Of a DNA stretch of 64,000 nucleotides, positions 57,699 to 64,000 are shown in pieces. The translations under genes were made by a program, and so were the position numbers. The stretch is from an uncultured Prevotellaceae bacterium (lineage in GTDB: Bacteria > Bacteroidota > Bacteroidia > Bacteroidales > Bacteroidaceae): positions 115,451 to 179,450 of the forward strand of contig ONLL01000002.1 in assembly GCA_900318685.1 (NCBI GenBank). Direction: 5' to 3'. How positions within the stretch are numbered: the first letter of the stretch is position 1; each line of letters starts with the position of its first letter. Under the pieces are notes generated by a model. It was not told where the DNA came from. It worked only from the letters and a program-made list of their open reading frames with translations, and did not search any database.

Positions 57699-57735
57699 AA
57701 AAAAAGCTGCCTCGTGATGAAAACGAGACAGCTTT
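57699..57735 (-). terminator. Terminator of the infC-rpmI-rplT operon
   Basis: On the minus strand, AAAGCTG (57735-57729) and CAGCTTT (57709-57703) pair, with CTCG/CGAG inside and a one-base mismatch, followed by a T-run (seven A on the plus strand, 57699-57705). Confidence 0.8.
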
Positions 57736-57757
57736 CTATGAACTTGGGTGTGATGAT

Positions 57758-58102
57758 TTACTTCACCTTCTCGACGATGGCCTTGAAAGCCTCGGGATTG
57801 TTCAGGGCGAGGTCGGCGAGCACCTTGCGGTTGATCTCGATACCAGCCTTTGCGAGTGCGCCCATGAGCTTCGAATAGCTGATGCCCTCCATGCGTGCGG
57901 CAGCGTTGATACGCTGGATCCACAGAGCGCGGAAGTTGCGCTTCTTGTTACGGCGATCACGATAGGCATAGGTCAGACCCTTCTCCCATGTGTTCTTTGC
58001 TACTGTCCAAACATTCTTGCGGGCTCCGAAGTAGCCACGTGTGAGTTTCAGGATTCTCTTACGCTTTGCTCTCGATGCGACGTGATTTACTGATCTTGGC
58101 AT
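57758..58102 (-). CDS. rplT: 50S ribosomal protein L20
   Basis: 114 residues. '[20 protein letters not shown]' and '[29 protein letters not shown]' are typical of L20. It binds 23S rRNA early in large-subunit assembly. Third gene of the conserved infC-rpmI-rplT order, 37 bases behind rpmI, with the terminator at 57735 following. Confidence 0.98.
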   Translation of the reverse strand: MPRSVNHVASRAKRKRILKLTRGYFGARKNVWTVAKNTWEKGLTYAYRDRRNKKRNFRALWIQRINAAARMEGISYSKLMGALAKAGIEINRKVLADLALNNPEAFKAIVEKVK

Positions 58103-58139
58103 AGTTTCTTAACTTTTTAATGTTCGACAATAGGTTTGA

Positions 58140-58337
58140 TTAGCGGAGACACAACAGGTCGCGCACCTGCTTCATGTTGGTATTGTCCACGATGGAGTAG
58201 CCCTGAAGGTTACGCTTCTGCTTCTTGGTCTTCTTTGTGAGAATGTGGCTGTGGTAAGCGTGATGTCTCTTAACCTTACCTGTTCCGGTAAATGAGAATC
58301 TCTTCTTGGCTCCGGAGTTTGTCTTTACTTTTGGCAT
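58140..58337 (-). CDS. rpmI: 50S ribosomal protein L35
   Basis: 65 residues. '[20 protein letters not shown]' and '[14 protein letters not shown]' identify L35. It lies between infC and rplT, 78 bases after infC. Confidence 0.98.
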   Translation of the reverse strand: MPKVKTNSGAKKRFSFTGTGKVKRHHAYHSHILTKKTKKQKRNLQGYSIVDNTNMKQVRDLLCLR

Positions 58338-58415
58338 TGTTTTTAATTGTTTAAATTGTTATTAATAATCGGCGGCTACGCATATACCGGGCGCGCCACC
58401 TTCTTTTTTCCTGAT

Positions 58416-59126
58416 TTATTCGTCGTCCTTCTCTGTGAGCTTCTTCAGAGCGTCGGCGCTGATCTTGGCGTTGGCCAGCAGTCCGCCGTTGGCGGGCATC
58501 TCAGTGTCGTCGGCAGGAGTCTCAACGGTCTGCTCTTTCACGTCTTTCTTCTTGTCGGCTATCTCAGCCTCCTTGTCGCGTGCCTGCTGGCTCTTCTTGG
58601 CCACGCCGGCTTTCTTGGGAGCGAGGTAGAGGAACATCTTCTTGCCTTCCAGCGAGGGCATCGACTCTACCTTGCCCACCTCCTCGAGGTCGTTGGCAAA
58701 GCGCAGCAGCAGCACCTCGCCCTGCTCCTTGAAGAGGATGGAACGGCCACGGAAGAAGACGTATGCGCGCACCTTGTTGCCTTCCTCGAGGAAGCCGCGT
58801 GCGTGCTTGAGCTTGAACTGATAGTCGTGCTCGTCGGTCTGTGGTCCGAAGCGAATCTCCTTCACCTCTACCTTCACCTGCTTGGCCTTCATCTCCTTCT
58901 GGCGCTTCTTCTGCTGGTAGAGGAACTTCGAATAGTCGATAAGCCGGCAGACGGGAGGAACGGCATTGGGCGATATCTCGACCAAGTCTACTCCTTGTTG
59001 GTGGGCCATGTCGAGGGCCTGCTTGATGGGCATTACGGTCGAGCCGCCTTCGCCCACGATACGAACTTCACGCACCCGAATCTGCTCGTTGATGCGGTAT
59101 TGATTCTGTTTTTTGTCTGTCTTCAT
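58416..59126 (-). CDS. infC: Translation initiation factor IF-3
   Basis: 236 residues from ATG 59126 ([20 protein letters not shown]); a longer frame runs upstream through the promoter. N-domain '[23 protein letters not shown]', linker '[19 protein letters not shown]', C-domain '[26 protein letters not shown]'. IF-3 prevents subunit joining and checks initiator tRNA. A C-terminal extension of ~55 residues ([20 protein letters not shown]...) beyond the bacterial core is charged and common in Bacteroidota. Confidence 0.97.
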   Translation of the reverse strand: MKTDKKQNQYRINEQIRVREVRIVGEGGSTVMPIKQALDMAHQQGVDLVEISPNAVPPVCRLIDYSKFLYQQKKRQKEMKAKQVKVEVKEIRFGPQTDEHDYQFKLKHARGFLEEGNKVRAYVFFRGRSILFKEQGEVLLLRFANDLEEVGKVESMPSLEGKKMFLYLAPKKAGVAKKSQQARDKEAEIADKKKDVKEQTVETPADDTEMPANGGLLANAKISADALKKLTEKDDE

Positions 59127-59150
59127 CAACCGTTTTTTCGAAATCGGCTG

Positions 59151-59158
59151 CAAAGTTA
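59151..59158 (-). promoter_or_regulatory. -7 promoter element (TAACTTTG on the minus strand) for infC
   Basis: CAAAGTTA on the plus strand, 25 bases before the infC start. The leader would be short, leaving little room for the L20-controlled structures known in other bacteria. Confidence 0.6.
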
Positions 59159-59221
59159 CGACAAAAGGCGCAAACTGCAAAATAAATTGCGATTTTTTTT
59201 GTGTAACTCTTAACTTTTTCG

Positions 59222-59229
59222 TAACTTTG
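59222..59229 (+). promoter_or_regulatory. -7 promoter element (TAACTTTG) for dsbD
   Basis: TAACTTTGTGG, 22 bases before the ATG at 59251; divergent to the infC promoter. Confidence 0.6.
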
Positions 59230-59250
59230 TGGCCAAATTTACACACATTT

Positions 59251-61311
59251 ATGATGAAAAAGACTTTACTGACACTTTTCGTGCTGCTGCTCGCCCTGAC
59301 CTCAGGCGCACAGATGGCCAATCCCGTTCATTTCACTTCCGAGCTGAAGATGCTGACGGGCGATGAGGCCGAAATCGTATTCTCAGCCACCATCGATCCG
59401 GGTTGGCATCTGTACTCCACTGACTTAGCCGATGATGGTCCTACGGCTGCCACCTTCCATGCTGAGAAGATGGACGGCGCTGAGACGGTGGGCTCGCTGA
59501 AGCCTCGTGGCAACGTGAAGGAGCAGTTCGACGAGATGTTCGGCACTAACCTGCGCTTCTTCGAGGGCCAGGGGGCATTCGTCCAGAAGATACGTTTCAC
59601 GAAGCCTAAGTACGACATCAGCTGCTACCTGGAGTATGGCGCGTGCAATGATGAGATGTGCATGCCTCCCACCACTGTGGAGTTCAGCAAGAAAGGCGAC
59701 AGCCCTGTCAAGCCTGCTGAGACCCAGGAGGCACCCCCTGCAGCTCCTGAGGAGCCAGCTGCCGAGCCTGAGCCTGACCCAGCCACGGAGACTCCAGAGG
59801 AAGCTCCTGCCGACACGACGGCTGTCGCTAATATTATAGATGTACCCACGGGAGCAGTAGGGGAGGAGTCACCCCTCTGGGCGCCCATCGTCGACGAGCT
59901 GAATGCCTATGACTCGGCTGGGTCCAACGAGATGAACCTCTCGTGGTGGATGATCTTCCTCGAGGGACTGCTGGCCGGCTTCCTCGCTGTCCTCACTCCC
60001 TGTGTGTGGCCCATCATCCCGATGACCGTGTCGTTCTTCCTCAAGCGAAATAAAGACCGCAAGAAAGCCATTCGCGAAGCCATCACCTACGGACTGAGCA
60101 TCGTCGTGATCTATGTGCTGCTGGGACTCGTGGTGACGCTGCTCTTCGGAGCATCGGCACTCAACGCGCTGTCGACGAATGCGCTGTTCAACATCTTCTT
60201 CGCCCTGCTGCTCATCGTCTTCGCTGCCTCGTTCTTCGGAGCCTTCGAACTGACGCTGCCCTCCAGCTGGTCGAACAAGATCGACCAGAAGTCGGAGAAG
60301 ACCACGGGTCTGCTTTCCATCTTCCTCATGGCTTTCACGCTCGTCCTGGTGTCGTTCTCCTGCACGGGGCCCATCGTGGGATTCCTGCTCGTGGCCGTCT
60401 CCACTCAGGGCGACATCATCGCTCCCACCATCGGCATGCTGGGCTTCGCCATCGCCCTCGCCATTCCGTTCACCCTCTTCGCCATGTTCCCCTCGCTGCT
60501 GAAGTCGGCGCCCAAGTCGGGAGGATGGATGAACACCGTGAAGGTGGTGCTGGGATTCATCGAGCTGGCCTTCGCCCTGAAGTTCCTCTCCGTGGCCGAC
60601 CTCGCCTACGGATGGCACCTGCTCGACCGCGAGACCTTCCTCACCCTCTGGATCGTGCTCTTCGCCCTGCTGGGCATCTACCTGCTGGGGTGGCTCAAGT
60701 TCCCACACGACGATGACAGCCGCAAGACCAACGTGCCTAAGTTCTTCCTGGGATGGATCTCGCTGGCCTTCGCCGTCTACATGGTGCCGGGTCTCTGGGG
60801 AGCTCCGCTGAAGGCCATCAGCGCCTTCTCGCCGCCCATGAATACGCAGGACTTCAACCTCTATAGCGGAGCCGTCGAGGCTAAGTACACTGACTACGAC
60901 CTGGGCATGGCCGCCGCCCGTGCTGCAGGCAAGCCCGTCATGGTCGACTTCACTGGCTTCGGATGCGTCAACTGCCGCAAGATGGAGGCCGCCGTATGGA
61001 CGGATACCGAGGTGCGCGACCTGCTCAACGACAAGTACATGCTCATCTCGCTCTATGTCGACGACAAGACGCCGCTGCCGGCACCCATCGAGGTGACCGA
61101 TGTCGACGGCACACAGCGCAAGCTGCGCACCGTGGGCGACAAGTGGAGCTATCTCGAGCGCACGAAGATAGGAGCCAACACGCAGCCCTTCTACGTGCTC
61201 CTCGACCCCGCTACGGGCAAGCCTCTCAACGGTCTGCGCTCCTACGACGAGGACGTGGCCCAGTACATCGAGTTCCTGCAGAAAGGACTCAAGAATTATT
61301 CCGCTAAATAA
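59251..61311 (+). CDS. dsbD: Thiol:disulfide interchange protein DsbD
   Basis: 686 residues from ATG 59251, which starts the signal peptide ([21 protein letters not shown]). An N-terminal DsbD-alpha-like domain (~25-150) carries a C-x4-C pair (CNDEMC). A Pro/Glu/Ala-rich linker follows, then eight TM helices (~230-520, '[20 protein letters not shown]', '[13 protein letters not shown]' with the two redox Cys), and a thioredoxin-like C-domain ('[18 protein letters not shown]', Cys572/Cys575). It carries electrons from cytosolic thioredoxin to periplasmic thiol proteins. The desulfidase-like gene follows 12 bases later. Confidence 0.95.
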   Translation: MMKKTLLTLFVLLLALTSGAQMANPVHFTSELKMLTGDEAEIVFSATIDPGWHLYSTDLADDGPTAATFHAEKMDGAETVGSLKPRGNVKEQFDEMFGTNLRFFEGQGAFVQKIRFTKPKYDISCYLEYGACNDEMCMPPTTVEFSKKGDSPVKPAETQEAPPAAPEEPAAEPEPDPATETPEEAPADTTAVANIIDVPTGAVGEESPLWAPIVDELNAYDSAGSNEMNLSWWMIFLEGLLAGFLAVLTPCVWPIIPMTVSFFLKRNKDRKKAIREAITYGLSIVVIYVLLGLVVTLLFGASALNALSTNALFNIFFALLLIVFAASFFGAFELTLPSSWSNKIDQKSEKTTGLLSIFLMAFTLVLVSFSCTGPIVGFLLVAVSTQGDIIAPTIGMLGFAIALAIPFTLFAMFPSLLKSAPKSGGWMNTVKVVLGFIELAFALKFLSVADLAYGWHLLDRETFLTLWIVLFALLGIYLLGWLKFPHDDDSRKTNVPKFFLGWISLAFAVYMVPGLWGAPLKAISAFSPPMNTQDFNLYSGAVEAKYTDYDLGMAAARAAGKPVMVDFTGFGCVNCRKMEAAVWTDTEVRDLLNDKYMLISLYVDDKTPLPAPIEVTDVDGTQRKLRTVGDKWSYLERTKIGANTQPFYVLLDPATGKPLNGLRSYDEDVAQYIEFLQKGLKNYSAK

Positions 61312-61323
61312 CCGTCCTTCATC

Positions 61324-62589
61324 ATGTTAGATCAAGCCATACGTCAGCAAATCATCGCACTGGTCCATCGCGAGGTGGTGCCTGCTATCGGATGCACAGA
61401 GCCCATGTGCGTGGCCCTCTGCACTGCCAAAGCCACTGAACAGCTGGGGCGCCAGCCTGAGCGCATCACTGCCCTGCTCAGCGCCAATATCCTCAAGAAC
61501 GCTATGGGCGTCGGCATACCCGGCACTGGCATGACCGGCCTGCCCATCGCCATCGCCCTGGGCGCACTCATCGGTCGCAGCGAGTATCAGCTCGAGGTGC
61601 TGAAGGATCTCACCCCCGAGTCGCTCGAGCGAGGCAAGCGCTTCGTCGACGAAGGGCGCATCGACATCCAGCTCAAGCGAGGCATCACTGAGAAGCTCTA
61701 CGTCGAAGTCATCGTCGAGAGCGGACAGCACAAGGCCAGCGCCATCATCGCCGGATCGCACACCCACTTCATCAGCGACGTCGCTGAGATCGGCCACCCG
61801 CAACAGAAAGCTGAAGCAGAAATCGAGCTCAGCCTCCGACTCGTCTACGACTTCGCCACGACGGCTCCTCTCGACGAGATCAGCTTCATCCAGGAGACAC
61901 GTACATATAATATGAACGCGGCGCGCGAGGCCCTCAAAGGCAACTACGGCCATAACCTGGGCAAGACCATCGACCGGCCACTCTCGAAGGGCATCTTCGG
62001 CAACAGCATCTTCTGTCATATCATCGCCCGCACGGCCTCGGCCTGCGACGCACGCATGGGAGGAGCCATGATTCCCGTCATGAGTAACTCCGGCAGCGGC
62101 AACCAGGGCATTTGTGCCACCAACCCCGTCTGCGTCTATGCCAAGGAGAACGAGAACACCGAGGAGGAGCTCATACGCGCCCTGATGCTCAGCCACCTCA
62201 CAGCCATCTACATCAAGCAGTCGCTGGGCACGCTCTCGGCGCTCTGCGGATGCGTCGTGGCTTCGATAGGATCGAGCGTGGGCATCACCTATCTCATGGG
62301 TGGCGACTACAGTCGCATCTGTGCCTCCGTCAAGAACATGATTGCCAATCTCACGGGTATGATCTGCGACGGTGCCAAGCCATCGTGCTCGCTGAAGATC
62401 ACCAGCGGCGTGAGCACAGCCGTCCTCTCGGCCCTGCTGTCGATGGAGGGCAAGTGTGTCAGTTCGCAGGAGGGCATCGTCGACGACTGCGTCGACAAGT
62501 CCATCCACAACCTCACGGCCATCGGAGCCAACGGCATGGGTCCTACCGACGAGATGGTCCTCAGCATCATGACGTCGAAAGGTTGCTAG
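61324..62589 (+). CDS. UPF0597/L-cysteine desulfidase-like protein (serine-dehydratase alpha fold)
   Basis: 421 residues. 'VPAIGCTEPMCVALCTAKA' at the N-terminus is the family signature. Further Cys in 'GNQGICATNPV', 'LSALCGCVVAS' and 'CDGAKPSCSLK' would bind the Fe-S cluster used by cysteine desulfidase (CyuA/CdsB type). It likely splits cysteine to pyruvate, sulfide and ammonia in the cytosol. Possible co-transcription with dsbD would link cysteine and thiol metabolism; that is inference. Confidence 0.88.
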   Translation: MLDQAIRQQIIALVHREVVPAIGCTEPMCVALCTAKATEQLGRQPERITALLSANILKNAMGVGIPGTGMTGLPIAIALGALIGRSEYQLEVLKDLTPESLERGKRFVDEGRIDIQLKRGITEKLYVEVIVESGQHKASAIIAGSHTHFISDVAEIGHPQQKAEAEIELSLRLVYDFATTAPLDEISFIQETRTYNMNAAREALKGNYGHNLGKTIDRPLSKGIFGNSIFCHIIARTASACDARMGGAMIPVMSNSGSGNQGICATNPVCVYAKENENTEEELIRALMLSHLTAIYIKQSLGTLSALCGCVVASIGSSVGITYLMGGDYSRICASVKNMIANLTGMICDGAKPSCSLKITSGVSTAVLSALLSMEGKCVSSQEGIVDDCVDKSIHNLTAIGANGMGPTDEMVLSIMTSKGC

Positions 62590-62784
62590 AGGCCTCACCC
62601 CCGACCTCGGCCTCACCCCCGACCCCTCTCCGATTGGAGAGGGGAGAGCGGACTGAGGATGGCGATTTCTATTCTCTTTTTCCTCGTTAAAGGGCTCTGC
62701 AGTGGCATTGATTTATAATTATTTCATGTTTTTCCTCTACCAAATCTTTATTATATTTAAGATATATAGGAAGTTAACTATGAA

Positions 62785-63215
62785 TTTCTCCTCTACAAAT
62801 TCTCTACAAATCCTCTACTAAACCTCTACCTATCCTCTACCTGTCTTCTACGTTGCCACTGCCGCCTGTCTCCTTTGTGGGTAATGGGTAAGTGACAATA
62901 GGGGTGAACCCGTCATATTGGTATGCTTTCTGGTTCGAAGTTTAGGGGTTTGCGGAAAATTCTCTAGAGAATTTTGGCTTTACCTTACGGGTAAGTACCG
63001 GTAAGTGCCGTTGTAACGACGAAATTCTCTAGAGAATTTTTGAATGAGCTATATTCCTGCCAGTCCGTTTGATGCTGCTAAATGAGTCAGAGGGTAGTAG
63101 TAAAGGTATGTATGGATAGGGTAGGGACCAAGGTTTAGGCGAGAGTTTGTAGAGGATAAGTAGAGGTTTGGTAGAGGATGAGTAGAAGTAAAGTAGAGAT
63201 AAAAATAGAGGAGAA
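62785..63215. repeat. Inverted arrays of CTCTAC-type repeats flanking two palindromes
   Basis: The left array (62785-62850, unit CCTCTACnAA/T) and right array (63149-63215, unit GTAGAGGATnA) are inverse in sequence. Between them lie two AAATTCTCTAGAGAATTT palindromes separated by about 45 bases containing GGGTAAGTACCGGTAAGTGCC. The symmetry suggests a compact element or a recombination site. Confidence 0.5.
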
Positions 63216-63467
63216 TATTGTCATAACCCATTTAAAATTAGTGACTTTACATTCAAATTCAGTTAATTTAGTAGAGGTAAAATCAAAAATCATGATATTT
63301 TGAAAAGAAAGAAGGTTGAAAAGTGCAACGTTGTCTTTAGTGCTTCATCGGTTCGGAAATAAAAATAAATCGCGATTTATTATGTGTTTCGCTCGATTTG
63401 GATAATTTTCTCACGCTCAATAATACAAATAAATTTGTATTTTCTTCGCCAAATCGAAATTTTGCAC

Positions 63468-63475
63468 TATCTTTG
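63468..63475 (+). promoter_or_regulatory. -7 promoter element (TATCTTTG) for hsdM
   Basis: TATCTTTGTACCC, 71 bases before the ATG at 63539. Confidence 0.6.
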
Positions 63476-63538
63476 TACCCGAAAAGTGACAATTGCCCCT
63501 GAAGCCTTTTAGGTTGAAGGAAGAACCTATAAACAGAT

Positions 63539-64000
63539 ATGATCAATATACGAAAACTGGAAGCTGAACTATGGGAATCGGCAGATCTTTTGCGCCAAGG
63601 CAGTAAACTGACGAGCAGCCAGTATTGCATGCCTGTGCTGGCCTTGCTTTTCCTGCGCTATGCCTACAGCCGCTATAAAATGGTGGAAGCCGAAATTCTG
63701 GAGAATCGTCCTAGTCGTGGTGGGCGTGTTATGCCAGTGGAACCCAGCGACTTTGCTGCCAAGAGTGCATTGTATCTGCCCCGCGAAGCGCAGTTCGACT
63801 ATCTTGTGAATCTGCCAGACAACATCGTGGCTGCTGGTTTGAAGACCAAAGACGGACAGGAAATCAACTCGTTGGGAGAGGCTGTGAACAACGCCATGCA
63901 GCTGGTGGAAGACCAGAGCGAACAGCTGACAGGCGTGCTGCCCAAGACCTACACCATGTTTGCCGACGACCTCCTGCGCGAGCTGCTTCGTATCTTCAAT
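63539..64000 (+). CDS. hsdM: Type I restriction-modification methylase subunit HsdM, N-terminal fragment
   Basis: The first 154 codons are in the window and the frame stays open to the end. 'MINIRKLEAELWESADLLRQ' with 'LTSSQYCMPVLALLFLRYAY' is the helical N-terminal domain of type I and type IIG N6-adenine methylases. 'PREAQFDYLVNLPDN' and 'GEAVNNAMQLVED' follow as in HsdM. The SAM-binding and NPPF/Y motifs would lie beyond the window. It is likely followed by hsdS and hsdR. Together with the type II system at 47272 this gives two restriction systems within 17 kb. Confidence 0.85.
   Translation, partial: MINIRKLEAELWESADLLRQGSKLTSSQYCMPVLALLFLRYAYSRYKMVEAEILENRPSRGGRVMPVEPSDFAAKSALYLPREAQFDYLVNLPDNIVAAGLKTKDGQEINSLGEAVNNAMQLVEDQSEQLTGVLPKTYTMFADDLLRELLRIFN

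Larger units (their letters stand above)
62590..63538. other. ~950-base noncoding, repeat-rich spacer
   Basis: No gene supported. It contains CCTCACCCCCGACC repeats and a CTCTCC/GGAGAG palindrome (62592-62645), CTCTAC(C/A) heptad-like repeats (62785-62850) whose inverse (GTAGAGGATAAG...) lies at 63149-63215, and two copies of the palindrome AAATTCTCTAGAGAATTT (around 62956-62975 and 63023-63041). The hsdM promoter (63468) lies at the right end. Confidence 0.6.

Noticed and set aside
61327-62616. 429-codon minus-strand frame opposite the desulfidase-like gene
   Set aside because: Complementary to a well-supported gene and without recognisable motifs; Asp/Glu/Arg-rich composition typical of an antisense frame.
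62785-63215. CRISPR array suggested by regular CTCTAC repeats
   Set aside because: Units are 7-14 bases with no spacers of constant length and no cas genes; these are simple repeats.

Overview
The window looks like a chromosome segment of a Bacteroidota species, most likely Prevotellaceae. The grounds are three SusC/SusD pairs, promoter elements of the Bacteroidota type (TAnnTTTG just upstream of many genes), lipoprotein signal peptides ending in Cys, periplasmic-sensor AraC regulators, and Prevotella-style C-terminal tails (SGQR...KGIYI..GRK). Most of it is GC-rich. The stretch at about 45.9-50.6 kb is visibly more A/T-rich and reads as an acquired island.

Layout. (1) 1-33.2 kb is a composite fructan (levan/inulin) utilisation locus. 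It holds three SusC/SusD/DUF4960-lipoprotein sets (1-4454; 9404-15761; 20942-27539), four GH32-type proteins (4700, 15775, 27550, 29341), a possible carbohydrate-binding protein (17468), a DUF1573 protein (7023), an MFS sugar transporter (31088) and a PfkB fructokinase (32274). The expected flow is: surface DUF4960 and SusD proteins capture fructan, SusC imports oligosaccharides, GH32 enzymes release fructose, and the MFS permease and kinase feed fructose into glycolysis. (2) The locus has two periplasmic-sensor regulators, at 7720 and 18611. Both derive from the hybrid two-component (HTCS) architecture but lack the ATPase domain, and the first also lacks the receiver. A third sensor-TM-AraC protein without kinase or receiver (33276, minus strand) closes the region. 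(3) 35.4-44.9 kb holds general genes: carboxylesterase, a gutted glycosidase remnant, EamA permease, Gph-like phosphatase, a serpin with a novel N-terminal half, a membrane TPR/LuxR regulator, and phenylacetate-CoA ligase with an ACT protein. (4) 45.0-50.6 kb holds an HU-like protein, a repeat-rich noncoding stretch with two candidate structured RNAs, a C5-methyltransferase/HNH-endonuclease restriction system with an attenuator-like leader, REP-like repeats with a phage-repressor-like scrap, and a YoeB-type toxin-antitoxin pair. (5) 51-62.6 kb holds an M28 peptidase, a membrane protein, a lipoprotein plus TonB receptor pair, L-fucose isomerase, infC-rpmI-rplT, DsbD and a cysteine-desulfidase-like protein. 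(6) The right end has a repeat-rich spacer and the start of a type I restriction methylase (hsdM).

Most notable structure. At several gene junctions of the fructan operons, the spacer just after the upstream stop codon is the inverted copy of the DNA that encodes the lipoprotein signal peptide of the next gene. The transcript could fold into a long hairpin with the ribosome-binding region and start codon in its loop. The repeat sequence differs at each junction (A/T-rich, GTGAAGA-type, CCCCTCC-type, CAATAAAC-type) but the geometry is the same. Related repeats are also inserted in frame in two GH32 enzymes, immediately after the catalytic acid/base motif.
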